Shown: positions 17,146-27,245, counted from the stretch's first letter. The stretch is 64,000 bases of DNA from Affinundibacterium amnicola (GCF_014284275.1 NZ_JACOFU010000010.1:84796-148795), one strand, 5' to 3'. Numbers and translations: made by a program. Notes: generated from the sequence alone by a model not told the origin.

Positions 17146-17832
17146 TTACTTCTTTTTATTCACAACCGGTGCGGCACCGGCAGGATTTTTTTCTTTGTAC
17201 GCTTTATCAACCAGCCAATCCATCACAACTAAACCAGCATGTGAACCATCACGTACTTTCGACTTCGCAAACAAATCTGCAGGAGAAACGATGAAGCGAC
17301 CATCAATTGCAACCATCGGAACGCCATTAATCTTGTAATCACCCATCAATTGAACTGCACGATTGACTTTCGATTGAATCGCGAAAGAACCATAGATGTC
17401 GGTGAATTTCTTTTTATCCAAACCAACTTTCTCTACATATCTAAACACGTCTGCATCACTTGACAATCGATTACGGTCGATATGATAAGCGTTAAAAGTT
17501 TTCAATTGATATTCATCCACCTTACCCATCGCTTCTAAAGTGAAATACAACTTTTGTTGCGAGGCCATCAAATCACTGAACTTCACATGCACACGCTTCA
17601 CCACGATGCGATCACCTTGCTTTTTAATCCAAGCTTCGAGGTAAGGCTCGAATGCATTACACGCTGGACAATAATAGCCAAAGAATTCTGTGACTTCTAC
17701 TTTTTTACCTGCATCGGTTGGCTGTGGGCGATCCAAAACAGTGTATTCCTGACCTAGACGCGGTTCTTGCGCTGCCGCAGAGAAAGATAGGAAGGCAATA
17801 CTGACTAACAGTAACTGACGAAATAAACGCAT
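17146..17832 (-). CDS. dsbA: Thiol:disulfide interchange protein DsbA
   Basis: 228 residues with a signal peptide (cleavage near FSAAAQ) and a thioredoxin fold carrying the active site C55-P-A-C58 in FFGYYCPACNAFEPYLEAW. The cis-Pro loop is INGVPMVAIDG. It introduces disulfides into periplasmic proteins. The dipeptide between the cysteines is PA rather than the PH of E. coli DsbA, which may alter redox potential. It lies downstream of the SPOR gene and ends with a lysine-rich tail (NKKK). Confidence 0.9.
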   Translation of the reverse strand: MRLFRQLLLVSIAFLSFSAAAQEPRLGQEYTVLDRPQPTDAGKKVEVTEFFGYYCPACNAFEPYLEAWIKKQGDRIVVKRVHVKFSDLMASQQKLYFTLEAMGKVDEYQLKTFNAYHIDRNRLSSDADVFRYVEKVGLDKKKFTDIYGSFAIQSKVNRAVQLMGDYKINGVPMVAIDGRFIVSPADLFAKSKVRDGSHAGLVVMDWLVDKAYKEKNPAGAAPVVNKKK

Positions 17833-17874
17833 GGTTTCCTCTTAATGTGTGAATTCAAAATAATATGGCAATAT

Positions 17875-18519
17875 TTACTTGGCAGATCGTACGATAGCCG
17901 TCTCTACACTGTTCTCTGACAACTTGGCGCGCATTTTGTTCATCGCATCGAAACTTTCAAACGGCCCGACTCTCACTCTGTGCAAAACGCCATTGTCGCC
18001 AGCCTTCTCAGAGACCGCAGCCTCAACACCCACCATCGCCAATTTAGCGCGCGCACTTTCAGCATCTGCAACTTCTTTAAACGCACCAATCTGCAGGAAA
18101 TAAATGTATTTATCGTCTGCTACGTCTGGCTTGGAAGCTGCAGTCGGTGCCGCCTGTGCTGCAACTGAAGCAGGTGCAGCCGCTGCAGCATTGGCTGCGG
18201 CACTTAAGGCGTCTGCTGGCTTAGCCGCTTCCACAGCTTTACTCGCCGCCACTTCCTTCGCTGCCAGACTGACCGCGTCTTTATTGCCATACAATGGTTT
18301 GTTAGGATCCTGCATCTGCGCCAATGGCAAATCTGCTTTATCCGTTTTACCATTTTTATTGGTAAAAGGCGTCGACGCTTTGTTAATCACCAAGGCAACG
18401 ATTACCGCAATTCCCAGACCGATGACCAGACCAATGATAATTCCCATTAAAGTATTACCAGACTGACGACGACATTGTACGGAGTTCTTCTTTGTGCTTT
18501 TACTATTAACGAAATGCAT
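17875..18519 (-). CDS. SPOR-domain cell-division/peptidoglycan-binding protein (FtsN-like)
   Basis: 214 residues from the ATG at 18517-18519 (upstream GGGGAAAT). A longer frame to 18594 would run into argS and is not favoured. A short cytoplasmic basic N-terminus is followed by one transmembrane helix (MGIIIGLVIGLGIAVIVALV). An Ala-rich low-complexity linker (about 75-130) leads to a C-terminal SPOR domain of about 75 residues (YFLQIGAF ... HRVRVGPF). SPOR domains bind denuded septal glycan. The gene sits directly after argS as in other Burkholderiales. Confidence 0.87.
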   Translation of the reverse strand: MHFVNSKSTKKNSVQCRRQSGNTLMGIIIGLVIGLGIAVIVALVINKASTPFTNKNGKTDKADLPLAQMQDPNKPLYGNKDAVSLAAKEVAASKAVEAAKPADALSAAANAAAAAPASVAAQAAPTAASKPDVADDKYIYFLQIGAFKEVADAESARAKLAMVGVEAAVSEKAGDNGVLHRVRVGPFESFDAMNKMRAKLSENSVETAIVRSAK

Positions 18520-18565
18520 ATTTCCCCTAAATCTACAGTGCTTGATTGTTATGCCAACGAACTGC

Positions 18566-20278
18566 TTACATTTGATTTGGTGCAGAAACCCCAATCAAAC
18601 TGAGGCCATTACGTAAAACCTGACGCGTTGCCAGAATTAACGCTAAGCGCGCCAACTTGGTTGGCTCATCATCGACTAATACACGTTCGGCATTGTAATA
18701 ACTATGCAATTCGCCTGCCAAATCACGCAAGTAGAATGCAACTTGATGCGGTCCCAACTCTTCTAAGGCTTTTTCCAACATTTCTGGATATTCGGCCAGC
18801 TTTTGCAATAAAGATGCTTCACGCGGGGCCGTCAATGGCGATAAATCAACCTCTTTCAATGCGGCCAAATCGGCGTCAGATTCACTGTACTGCGCTAACA
18901 TACGGCAAATACGCGCATGTGCATAATGCACGTAGTACACTGGATTTTCATCAGACTTAGCCAACGCGACATCAACGTCAAACACAAATTCAGTGTCTGC
19001 TTTGCGTGAAATCAGGAAAAAACGTACTGCGTCACGACCTTTTTGCACATCGCCGCCACCCGACCATTCGATCAAATCACGCACCGTCACGTAGGAACCA
19101 GCACGCTTGGAAATTTTCACTTCCTCACCATCTTTCATGACGGTGACCATTTTGTGCAAAACATAATCTGGATAACCTTGTGGTATCCCCTGATTGACCG
19201 CCTGCAAACCAGCGCGCACCCGCGCAATCGTACCGTGATGATCACTACCTTGTACGTTAATCGCTTGACTAAATCCACGCTGCCATTTGACCACGTGATA
19301 AGCCACATCCGGCACGAAGTAGGTGTAAGTGCCGTCCGACTTTTTCATGACGCGATCTTTATCATCACCGTATTCTGTCGTACGCAACCACAAGGCGCCA
19401 TCTTGCTCATAGGTTTTACCAGCAGCAATCAAGGCCGCAACAGCCGCTTCAACTTTTCCATCTGTATAGAGCGAAGACTCAAGATAATAATTATCGAACT
19501 TCACACCGAATGCTAACAAATCAATATCTTGTTCGTTTCGCAGATATGTCACGCCAAATTGACGGATAGAATCGAGATCATTGACATCACCATTAGCGGT
19601 AACAGGCTCACCGTTACTGGCAGAAACCGTTTTCTTGGCTAAGAAATCCTGAGCAATCTCGGCGATATATTCGCCGTTATAAGCAGATTCTGGCCACCCA
19701 GCTTCGCCGGGCTTAAAACCCTTGGCACGTGCTTGCACTGACAAAGCAAGATTACCGATCTGCACACCCGCATCGTTATAGTAAAACTCACGCGTCACCT
19801 GATAGCTTTGCGCTTCTAGCAGTGCCGACAAGGCATCTCCAAGCGCACCTTGGCGACCGTGACCTACATGCAGAGGACCCGTAGGATTCGCGGAAACAAA
19901 TTCGACAATCACTTTCTTACCAGCGCCTTTAGCACCTTTGCCAAACTGGTCTTGCTGCTGCAAAATCGTTTTCACGACAGCTTGTTTTGCCGCCGCCGTA
20001 ACACGTAGATTAATAAAGCCTGGACCGGCAAGTTCTGCGCTGGCGATCAAAGGATTGTTTTGCGCTAACAAAGCATCGACAATCTGTTGCGCTAATTCGC
20101 GTGGATTTTTCTTCAAAGGCTTCGCAATTTGCATTGCAATATTACAAGCAATGTCACCGTGTGAAGGGTCGCGCGGACGCTCAAGTGCGATCGTAGGATT
20201 GAGTTCAGTTCCAGCGATGATCGGCGCGACTACGCTTTTTAATGCTTCGAGTATGTCTTGTTTTTGCTGAGCTAACAT
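18566..20278 (-). CDS. argS: Arginyl-tRNA synthetase
   Basis: 570 residues, normal for the family. The class I signature HVGH is at residues 137-140 in [20 protein letters not shown], the N-terminal Add1 domain precedes it, and [10 protein letters not shown] carries the KMSKS-equivalent lysines. The C-terminal anticodon-binding helical domain (DALR type) ends the protein. It charges tRNA-Arg. It heads the minus-strand run to SPOR, dsbA and SDR, and is divergent from rdgC. Confidence 0.97.
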   Translation of the reverse strand: MLAQQKQDILEALKSVVAPIIAGTELNPTIALERPRDPSHGDIACNIAMQIAKPLKKNPRELAQQIVDALLAQNNPLIASAELAGPGFINLRVTAAAKQAVVKTILQQQDQFGKGAKGAGKKVIVEFVSANPTGPLHVGHGRQGALGDALSALLEAQSYQVTREFYYNDAGVQIGNLALSVQARAKGFKPGEAGWPESAYNGEYIAEIAQDFLAKKTVSASNGEPVTANGDVNDLDSIRQFGVTYLRNEQDIDLLAFGVKFDNYYLESSLYTDGKVEAAVAALIAAGKTYEQDGALWLRTTEYGDDKDRVMKKSDGTYTYFVPDVAYHVVKWQRGFSQAINVQGSDHHGTIARVRAGLQAVNQGIPQGYPDYVLHKMVTVMKDGEEVKISKRAGSYVTVRDLIEWSGGGDVQKGRDAVRFFLISRKADTEFVFDVDVALAKSDENPVYYVHYAHARICRMLAQYSESDADLAALKEVDLSPLTAPREASLLQKLAEYPEMLEKALEELGPHQVAFYLRDLAGELHSYYNAERVLVDDEPTKLARLALILATRQVLRNGLSLIGVSAPNQM

Positions 20279-20555
20279 GGTGTTTAGATAGTTTTTTGCT
20301 GCGCGCGAAAATCACGACACAAGCAAATATTTTAGAGAAAATTAGTCTGCATTATAACCTTTGTCCGACAGCTAATTTACGGCAAACGATCCCAAGCTAG
20401 GTAAAAACATCGGAATATCGTACCGACCTTCCTCCTGACCCGCATAGCAAACGCCTATTCCTCATTCAATTGAAGTAAGTTTTCTGCACAGAAGCGTCTA
20501 CAAGCAAGCAACGAAGGTGTAAAATCAGTCGCTTTTCCTCTTCTCTGGATTGCAC

Positions 20556-21464
20556 ATGTGGTTTAAGAATTTACAAGTTTTCCGTCTTCCTGCGCCTTGG
20601 AAAGTCGATGTTGAACAATTGAATATGCAATTGGCATCACAGTCCTTTTCCAACACGGGCTCTGGCGATATGCAAAGCGAAGGCTGGGCATCACCTCGCG
20701 GCAATGAGCAACTGGTACACAGCGTCAACCAACAGTTGTTACTTTTATTGCAAACAGAAAAGAAACTATTGCCTTCGTCCGTCGTAAACCAGGTCACCAA
20801 AGCGCGCGCCAAAGAACTGGAAGAGCAACAGGGTTTCGCTCCGGGTCGCAAAGCCATGAAGGACTTGAAAGAGCGCGTCACTGATGAGTTATTACCACGC
20901 GCCTTTTCTATCACGCGGCAAACATGGGTTTGGATCGATCCGGTCAATGGTTGGTTAGTGATCGATAGTTCTAGCCCTAGCAAAGCCGATGAAGTGATCA
21001 AGCTACTCTTGAAGTGCGACAAAATCCCGATGGAAAGTTTGCGCACTAAGATTTCCCCGCAAACAGCGATGACCGATTGGTTAGCTGGTAATGAAGCACC
21101 AAAGGGCTTCACGATAGACCAAGACACTGAGTTACGCGCGCACACTGAAGATAAAGCCACCGTCCGCTATGTACGTCACTCAATTGATCCGGACGATGTG
21201 CAACGTCATATTGCTGCGGGCAAACAATGCACAAAATTAGCCATGACTTGGGATGACAAGATTTCCTTTGTTCTCTCCGAGAATCTGGCAATCAAGCGTA
21301 TCAAGCCTTTGGATATTTTGAATGAAGATAAAGATCAGCGTACTGCGGATGAAAATGAACGTTTCGATGCCGATTTCTTGTTAATGGCTTCTGAATTAGC
21401 CAAAATGATTGATGATATTGTGTTTTCATTAGGAGGACAGCTAGCCGATCCTTTGGCTGCATAG
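20556..21464 (+). CDS. rdgC: Recombination-associated protein RdgC
   Basis: About 302 residues from the ATG at 20556, starting MWFKNLQVFRLPAPW as family members do; the TTG two codons upstream is less likely. RdgC forms a ring dimer that binds double-stranded DNA and restrains RecA loading. The whole RdgC domain is present, including ELLPRAFSITRQTWVWID and the C-terminal ENERFDADFLLM. It is monocistronic, with its own terminator. Confidence 0.95.
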   Translation: MWFKNLQVFRLPAPWKVDVEQLNMQLASQSFSNTGSGDMQSEGWASPRGNEQLVHSVNQQLLLLLQTEKKLLPSSVVNQVTKARAKELEEQQGFAPGRKAMKDLKERVTDELLPRAFSITRQTWVWIDPVNGWLVIDSSSPSKADEVIKLLLKCDKIPMESLRTKISPQTAMTDWLAGNEAPKGFTIDQDTELRAHTEDKATVRYVRHSIDPDDVQRHIAAGKQCTKLAMTWDDKISFVLSENLAIKRIKPLDILNEDKDQRTADENERFDADFLLMASELAKMIDDIVFSLGGQLADPLAA

Positions 21465-21493
21465 AACGAAAGCCGCTCACTAAACGTCCTAAC

Positions 21494-21518
21494 TGCCAGC
21501 TTATGCTGGCATTTTTTT
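21494..21518 (+). terminator. rdgC terminator
   Basis: TGCCAGC-TTAT-GCTGGCA followed by TTTTTTT, 30 bp after the stop. Confidence 0.9.
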
Positions 21519-21618
21519 GCCCGCACATTTGAGAATACAAAACATTTTATATAGCTATTGTCACCAAACTACTGGTTGTAGCATCAGATGCATCTGACAC
21601 ATCAGTTTTGTATAGACG

Positions 21619-21647
21619 AAAAAAAACGCGCCTTAGCGCGTTTTTTC
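21619..21647 (-). terminator. Terminator of the tRNA-Val/tRNA-Asp unit
   Basis: AAAAAACGCGC-CTTA-GCGCGTTTTTT forms a strong stem with a U-run on the minus strand, 9 bp past the tRNA-Asp 3' end. It could also act on the plus strand. Confidence 0.85.
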
Positions 21648-21655
21648 TTACAACT

Positions 21656-21732
21656 TGGCGGAGCGGACGGGGCTCGAACCCGCGACCCCCGGCGTGACAG
21701 GCCGGTATTCTAACCAACTGAACTACCACTCC
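21656..21732 (-). tRNA. tRNA-Asp (anticodon GTC)
   Basis: The minus strand starts GGAGTGG, pairs with CCGCTCC, and ends with an encoded CCA. The anticodon loop CCTGTCACG gives GTC. The T arm GGGTTCGAGCCC is canonical. 77 nt. Confidence 0.95.
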
Positions 21733-21766
21733 GTTTTAGAAACGTATCTGTTCTTCAATTATTTGA

Positions 21767-21842
21767 TGGTGGGTGCTGAGAGGCTCGAACTCCCGACCTA
21801 CGCCTTGTAAGGGCGCCGCTCTACCAACTGAGCTAAGCACCC
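21767..21842 (-). tRNA. tRNA-Val (anticodon TAC)
   Basis: The minus strand reads GGGTGCTTAGCTCAGTTGG at the 5' end and AGCACCCACCA at the 3' end. The anticodon loop CCTTACAAG gives TAC. 76 nt, co-oriented with tRNA-Asp 34 bp away, probably one transcript. Confidence 0.95.
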
Positions 21843-21968
21843 ATATTGCCAAAATTGACAACTTGCTTAGTTCAAATAACTGCTTGCTGTGTCATCAGCA
21901 ACGACAGAAACAAGATTATAGGCACATTTCTAAATTCTGTCTAGGGGGTCTGCATATTTTTATTCGAA

Positions 21969-24026
21969 TTAGCTTGAGGCCACTGGCGGACCTGGAATAA
22001 TGGCAATTTCTATCATTCCTTGCTTAATCGCAGCAGAGAAGTCTCGTTCCAGCTCAGGCAAGGCTTGTTCATACGGAACCAGCAGACTCAAAAGACCGTA
22101 TGCACGATTGCGTCCATTCACTTTCCCCATATACAAAGCCATGTCAGCTAGCTGCATTGCTTTCTCCCAATTGCAAGCAGACTCTGGCACGCCAGAAAAC
22201 GGAAGTGAAATATAACCAGCACTGACCGTCACGGGGATCGCATTATTCCCTACTAACACCGGCGTTGTGCCAATTGCCTTCAGTACACGCTCAACCAAGG
22301 GCGCCAATAAAGCCGGTTTCGTTTTCGGTGCATAAATCAAGAACTCCTCGCCGCCCCACCGCAAAGTCATATCACTATCTCGCACAGCGCTACGTAATCG
22401 ATTCGCCACTTCAATCAATACCGCATCACCTGCAGAGTGTCCCCAGGTATCATTGATATGCTTGAAATGATCGATATCCATAATAATCAAACAATCAGGG
22501 CTATCGGTATCAGCTTCACGACGCTCAGGAGAAACATCTTCCCCTCGCTCTTTCATCATTTCCAAAAATGACCGGCGGTTATACAAGCCAGTCAAAGGAT
22601 CGCGCACAGAATGAAACTCCAACTGTTGATTAACCTCTTCCAAACGTTGGTTCGTTTGCTTGACCTTACGATAGAGCATGTAGATAAAAATACCGCCCAT
22701 AATGGTCAGCATTGCGCCAAGCAAAGTCACGATTTGTTGTAGGCGACTATTTTTGATATCGGCATCTTTGATTTGATTTTCACGCGCCAATAATTCTATT
22801 TGTTTTTTACGCTGATCTGCATCGAACTGTTCTTGCAATGCGGCGACAGTTTTTGATCGATCCGCCCTGAACAATTCATTGCTGAGCTTTTGCTGCTCAC
22901 GCGTATATTCCAAGGCTTCTTTATACATTTTCGCATTCTCATACATGCGGCTAATTTCACCAACGGTGGCTTCAACGTCCGCCTTATCGCCCTGATCTCG
23001 AGATTGCTTTAAAACTGGCGTCAGGTACTCCATCGCTTGCGAGATCTTTCCTTGTCCACCTAATGCAAATCCGATATTGGCTTTTGCATTAAAGATGGAG
23101 AACTCATCTTGAATAAATTCTGCCTTCTTTAAGGCTTGTCGCGCTACGTTTTCAGCGAGAACAAAGCTATGTGTGCGCAAATGAAGATCGGCAATATTAC
23201 TAAGAATCAGTGCCTCCATTTTGGGAATATTCGCATCTTGAGACGCCTTCAGTGCACGTTCATAAGCAACCAAGGCTTCTGGATAGCGCTTCAAATCACC
23301 TAATGCCATCGCCTGATTTTGTCTTAGCGTGGCAATTAGTCGTGGCGAATCAACTTCGCCCGCCAAGGCTAGCGCGTCATTTGTGACAATCAAAGTCTGT
23401 TCAGGATTTTGCATTGTCAAATACAAACTGGCTAAAGTCGCTAAACGACGAATTTTGGAAAGCGATTTTCTCTGCGTTAATTGATCCGTCAGCCGCAAGG
23501 CTTCTAAAGAATGGCTGAGCGCTTGTTCAAACTTACTAGCAGATTGATAAATCGCACCATAAGAAATTTCCAAACGTATGAGGTGTTCTGGTTTAGTGCT
23601 TCCTTTAATCGCCGCTGCAACATCATCGAGTTTCGCAATTGCGGCATCAAATTGCCCGGTGTCTCGCAATTTGAACACTTCGTCGATTTGCATTAAAGCG
23701 ATGGTTTCTTTGTCATTTTGCAGTTTTGCTAAACGCAAAATTTCGGCACGACTTTGCTCACTTGCGGGGATATCGCCAGCGTCATAATAGGCGTAAGAAA
23801 GTTCTCGCAGTGTATCGATTCGAACTTGATAATCTGTCTGAGCATTTAATTGGGAATAGAACTCTTTGAGCTGAAGCAATGCAGCTTGATTGTCTTTTTC
23901 AAGCAAGAGCTGCATGGTCTCTAATCTAGCCATATCCGATTTAAGATCAGCATGCGCTAAAGAAGTTATCCCCAAAAAGAAAGTTAGTATCAGCTTGGGC
24001 AGAATGTGATTGCGCTGGTGAGCCAT
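21969..24026 (-). CDS. TPR-repeat diguanylate cyclase (GGDEF)
   Basis: 685 residues. A signal peptide ends near LAHA. Residues about 30-400 are helical TPR-like repeats predicted to lie in the periplasm, and one transmembrane helix (VTLLGAMLTIMGGIFIYML) is near 430. A coiled coil leads into a GGDEF domain with RWGGEEF (GGEEF at about 558-562) and an RxxD inhibitory site (RDSD) five residues before it. It should synthesise c-di-GMP in response to a periplasmic protein or peptide cue. A short hydrophobic tail follows the cyclase domain. It is upstream of the tRNA unit with no operon partner. Confidence 0.92.
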   Translation of the reverse strand: MAHQRNHILPKLILTFFLGITSLAHADLKSDMARLETMQLLLEKDNQAALLQLKEFYSQLNAQTDYQVRIDTLRELSYAYYDAGDIPASEQSRAEILRLAKLQNDKETIALMQIDEVFKLRDTGQFDAAIAKLDDVAAAIKGSTKPEHLIRLEISYGAIYQSASKFEQALSHSLEALRLTDQLTQRKSLSKIRRLATLASLYLTMQNPEQTLIVTNDALALAGEVDSPRLIATLRQNQAMALGDLKRYPEALVAYERALKASQDANIPKMEALILSNIADLHLRTHSFVLAENVARQALKKAEFIQDEFSIFNAKANIGFALGGQGKISQAMEYLTPVLKQSRDQGDKADVEATVGEISRMYENAKMYKEALEYTREQQKLSNELFRADRSKTVAALQEQFDADQRKKQIELLARENQIKDADIKNSRLQQIVTLLGAMLTIMGGIFIYMLYRKVKQTNQRLEEVNQQLEFHSVRDPLTGLYNRRSFLEMMKERGEDVSPERREADTDSPDCLIIMDIDHFKHINDTWGHSAGDAVLIEVANRLRSAVRDSDMTLRWGGEEFLIYAPKTKPALLAPLVERVLKAIGTTPVLVGNNAIPVTVSAGYISLPFSGVPESACNWEKAMQLADMALYMGKVNGRNRAYGLLSLLVPYEQALPELERDFSAAIKQGMIEIAIIPGPPVASS

Positions 24027-24159
24027 AGAAATGCCTTAAATTAAATAATTTATTCAGCAAATAAAGGATGAGGCGACCGCAAAACGTGGATATGAAGTTG
24101 CTTTATCTTAACATTGTTTTTGGGCAAACATAGATCACTCATAAAATCCTTGTAGATTC

Positions 24160-24942
24160 TTACGACATCAATTGATTCGGGTCGACACCTTGTTGATCCG
24201 GCATATATATTTTTGACATCGGAATGGCGCTTTCCATCACAATACGTAAGGCGAGTTCTGGGGCAATCAGATCTTTGCTAGCGAATAATATTTCTTGAAC
24301 AGCGACACCAAATACGATTGGCCAATCTGTCGGATTTTTACAAAAACTCTGTGCCAATGGGAACAATTGTGGCCACAAAAAACAGACATAATTCCATGGC
24401 GTTTCTTTGGCTTGATGCTCGGGATCAATTCTGGGAATACCAAAATCTTTACTACCCAGAGTATCTGTCACATGCTTAAAAATATCGTGAAGGTCAATCA
24501 ACTGTTGTAAGCCGAGTTTTTGCATGGCGCCCGATGCCAAAGACCAAACCGAATAACGGCTCTCAACCAAAGGTCGGTTGAGCAAATCACCAAAATAATA
24601 AGTAGTGGCATTTTGCTTGCTATGCACAACGATAAAAATTTCTTTAATCGGCCTGCCTTGTTGTTCAACGTAAATTTCGCGCACACTAATCTGGCAGGCA
24701 TAACCAGCGAGAGCACCAAGCGCACTTAACAAAGACTCTAGATGAATACCTTTTTCGGTTGACATTGCCATAAACAGCTTAGAGGCGATTTCCTTGCCGC
24801 CCCGCTTAACCGCATACAGCTGATCTTGCTGAGCTTGCTGTTCAGTATCACCAGCAACTAAAGTAGCTGCAACCGGAAATGGATGATCTGCGACCGCGGG
24901 GGTGGATAAGGGGAACATTTTATTGAAAATTCTTTTTAACAC
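24160..24942 (-). CDS. Conserved-looking protein of unknown function
   Basis: 260 residues from a GTG at 24940-24942, chosen because GGGAG lies 5 nt upstream; the TTG one codon earlier is too close to that site. There is no signal peptide or membrane helix. The sequence has mixed alpha/beta character, with a conserved-looking TTYYFGDLLNRPLVESRYSVW and a C-terminal EILFASKDLIAPELALRIVMESA. I do not recognise the family. It is isolated, 133 bp upstream of the GGDEF gene on the same strand. Confidence 0.7.
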   Translation of the reverse strand: MLKRIFNKMFPLSTPAVADHPFPVAATLVAGDTEQQAQQDQLYAVKRGGKEIASKLFMAMSTEKGIHLESLLSALGALAGYACQISVREIYVEQQGRPIKEIFIVVHSKQNATTYYFGDLLNRPLVESRYSVWSLASGAMQKLGLQQLIDLHDIFKHVTDTLGSKDFGIPRIDPEHQAKETPWNYVCFLWPQLFPLAQSFCKNPTDWPIVFGVAVQEILFASKDLIAPELALRIVMESAIPMSKIYMPDQQGVDPNQLMS

Positions 24943-25167
24943 CAAAACTCCCGCGCGCTTTAACTTGGCCTACACAATGGCGATACCTTGCATTCTCACT
25001 TCCTTCACGAGACTCCAGAGCGCGCAATCATACAGCTACAAACTGGCATGCTTTCGCAAACATTTTGAAATGTGTTGTGAGCACTTTGATTTTACCTGAT
25101 AGTCGAAGAGCGAAGAATTAAGCACATCAATTTCGTTGCATTTATGACGTGAGCGATAAGAATCCAG

Positions 25168-25581
25168 CTAGTGATCTTTAAATGCCCAAAGCTTACTACC
25201 AGCGAAATTCCAGCATAAAACTAAGCCAGTAGAGAACACTTGTGCATACCAATGCCAGATATGCCAATGATCGACTAATAAAGTAATCAATCCATAGTTA
25301 ATCATCCAGCCGACAGCAAGCACGCTCGAGTATTTCGACGCAGCTTCTATATGCGACTTGCCACTTCCAAAAGTCAGAAAATAATTCAACACATAATTGA
25401 CCACCGAGCCGAGCAAATAGCCGATTGACGAACCAGTCACGGCAGCAGAATTACCCAGTAAGCTAAAGTTGAACAGGACCGCCACATGCAAACTCAAATA
25501 CTGTACTGCCGTACCAGATAAACCGACTGCAGCAAATTGCAGAAATTGGCGTAACGCAGGATTATTGAACAGTTGATTCAT
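25168..25581 (-). CDS. GtrA family membrane protein
   Basis: 137 residues with four transmembrane helices and the GtrA-type opening LRQFLQFAAVGLSGTAVQY. The polar YLLGSVVNYVLNYFLTF element follows helix 2. GtrA-like proteins are thought to flip or assist polyprenyl-linked sugars or participate in cell-surface glycosylation. No glycosyltransferase (GtrB type) is adjacent, so the gene is an orphan here. Confidence 0.85.
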   Translation of the reverse strand: MNQLFNNPALRQFLQFAAVGLSGTAVQYLSLHVAVLFNFSLLGNSAAVTGSSIGYLLGSVVNYVLNYFLTFGSGKSHIEAASKYSSVLAVGWMINYGLITLLVDHWHIWHWYAQVFSTGLVLCWNFAGSKLWAFKDH

Positions 25582-25766
25582 CGGTACAGTCTAGGAAAAT
25601 AGTAATGGAAGAGTATGCGAGAAGCTGGCGTAAGAGCGCTCGAAACGAAAGCAAATTATACCTGCCCATGCACTCAGACTAAATCTTCTCGATGAATACG
25701 CTAAAATGACAGCTCACGCCAGATTTGGCATTCCTGTAATTTGGCACTCCCTTTTTAAGGCAAACT

Positions 25767-25979
25767 ATGAGCGTAGAAGAACGTTTAATCGATTTAGAAA
25801 TTCGCTTGAGCCGACAAGATGACTTAGTCGACACCCTCAATACTCAGGTGTATCAACAACAGAAAAAAATCGATGAACTGGAAAAATTATGTCTGGCGCT
25901 AGCTGGGCGCTTACGTGAAGTGGCTGTGGCAGCGAGCCAACGTCAAATGCCCGTAGATGAACGCCCACCACATTATTAA
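25767..25979 (+). CDS. slyX: SlyX family protein
   Basis: 70 residues forming one coiled coil (ERLIDLEIRLSRQDDLVDTL ... VYQQQKKIDELEKLCLAL) with the family's C-terminal DERPPHY. The function is unknown even in E. coli. The stop codon TAA (25977-25979) abuts, and shares its last base with, the 176-bp repeat element that follows. Confidence 0.9.
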   Translation: MSVEERLIDLEIRLSRQDDLVDTLNTQVYQQQKKIDELEKLCLALAGRLREVAVAASQRQMPVDERPPHY

Positions 25980-26154
25980 ACCCAATTTTTCCATTCGGCG
26001 CACCTGCGGTGCTATTTGTGTGCTGACGGCGCATTTTGGGCCATTTTTGCCGCTCTTCGTTATCAATAGCTAGCTATTGATGCCTCATTCGCAACAAAAC
26101 TGCCTCAAAAAGTGCATCCGCCATCATCACAAATCCTAATGGAAAATCTGGGTT
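25979..26154. repeat. 176-bp dispersed repeat element, copy 1
   Basis: The ends AACCCAATTTTTCCATTCGG and, inverted, AACCCAGATTTTCCATTAGG form terminal inverted repeats. Inside are a GCACC-TGC-GGTGC hairpin (26000-26012) and the perfect palindrome ATCAATAGCTAGCTATTGAT (26062-26081). It aligns over its full length with 43441-43616. No open frame; a MITE-like element or structured-RNA repeat. Confidence 0.8.
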
Positions 26155-26183
26155 AAATCGACTATCAGTTTTAAATAAAAAAC

Positions 26184-27245
26184 TTAAACGATCCAAGAAC
26201 CTTCTTTATAGACGACCCGATCGCCCAAACGTACAGATTCAGTGACGGCAAAGACATCGACATGATATTTGCCATCGCCACGTTTGAAATTTGGCTTGCC
26301 GTAAATGCCATGTTTTGCCCCCAAAGATAAATGAATTCCGCACATGCGTTCATAGGTGCCGATGTCACTCACGGTGCGGTCGCGATTAAAACTGCGGTTC
26401 AAACCAAATCCTAACTCACGCACCCACACCACTTGCTCATCTTCTTTGATCTTAGCAATCACTTCATCAAATTCTGGCGTTGAATCCTGCACATCAACAA
26501 CCTGCCCACGTTCAATGATTAAAGTGATAGGGCTTGCTGGTTTATTGACGGAAAAAGACGTATCACCAAATACAAAAATACGCACCTTGCCATTCACAGC
26601 CTCTAAATCTTTGGCCTCAGTGAACACTTCTCCAATCGGAAATTGCCCGCCCCAATTTTTCATACCGCTATAGTCGCCAATATTCAATTTAGCATCTTCA
26701 AACGGGCTGGCATAAATCAGTTCCGCACCCTCGCCGCTATCTAAAACGCCGAACGGCGCTTGATCAATCAATTGCTTAAGACCACGGCCGACGCCGCGAT
26801 AATACTGTTCATCATACGCAAGCGAATCAATATAAATAAGTGCTTGCTCTGCAGGCATGCGTCCCAAATGCGGATGCTCAATTACTTTCAAATCACGCTT
26901 GAACAACTCCACCCGCACGCGATAGGCATCCATGCGGAAATTTGTGGTCTGCACCAACACAACCAGATCACCGGCTTGCAAAGCATTCAAGTTAGCCATC
27001 ACTTGCTCGGCGCTATGCGTATCAAAGTCGATAAACTGTGCATTCGGCAAACATTGCCGATATGCGCTGGCGAGCGCCATTGCCAAATCACTGCGCAAAT
27101 CAAACACCACGATCGCTTTATGCGCGTCTGTATGAGAAAAACAAATCTGTACAACATCACGCAAATGATGCGCGGCAGTAGCGATTGCGCTATTTGGTAA
27201 GGCGACAACTGGAACGTCAGCAATCAATGGATCAACAATAGTCAT
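26184..27245 (-). CDS. M29-like metallopeptidase/NicX-type family protein
   Basis: 353 residues from the ATG at 27243-27245; an upstream extension to 27314 is possible. The C-terminal half shows the metal-ligand pattern of the aminopeptidase T (M29) family: Glu206 (GEVFTE), Glu277 (RELGFGLN), His305 (GIHLSLG), and His328-x-Asp330 (KYHVDVF). The same fold includes NicX dioxygenases, so either peptide or aromatic-ring chemistry is possible. A GGAGG motif is unusually far (about 15 nt) from the chosen ATG. It is cytoplasmic. The gene lies between the repeat element and the Spy-like gene. Confidence 0.7.
   Translation of the reverse strand: MTIVDPLIADVPVVALPNSAIATAAHHLRDVVQICFSHTDAHKAIVVFDLRSDLAMALASAYRQCLPNAQFIDFDTHSAEQVMANLNALQAGDLVVLVQTTNFRMDAYRVRVELFKRDLKVIEHPHLGRMPAEQALIYIDSLAYDEQYYRGVGRGLKQLIDQAPFGVLDSGEGAELIYASPFEDAKLNIGDYSGMKNWGGQFPIGEVFTEAKDLEAVNGKVRIFVFGDTSFSVNKPASPITLIIERGQVVDVQDSTPEFDEVIAKIKEDEQVVWVRELGFGLNRSFNRDRTVSDIGTYERMCGIHLSLGAKHGIYGKPNFKRGDGKYHVDVFAVTESVRLGDRVVYKEGSWIV

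Noticed and set aside
21547..21729. 60-codon frame antisense to the rdgC side and covering tRNA-Asp
   Set aside because: Its centre is a conceptual translation of the tRNA itself, a well-known false frame.
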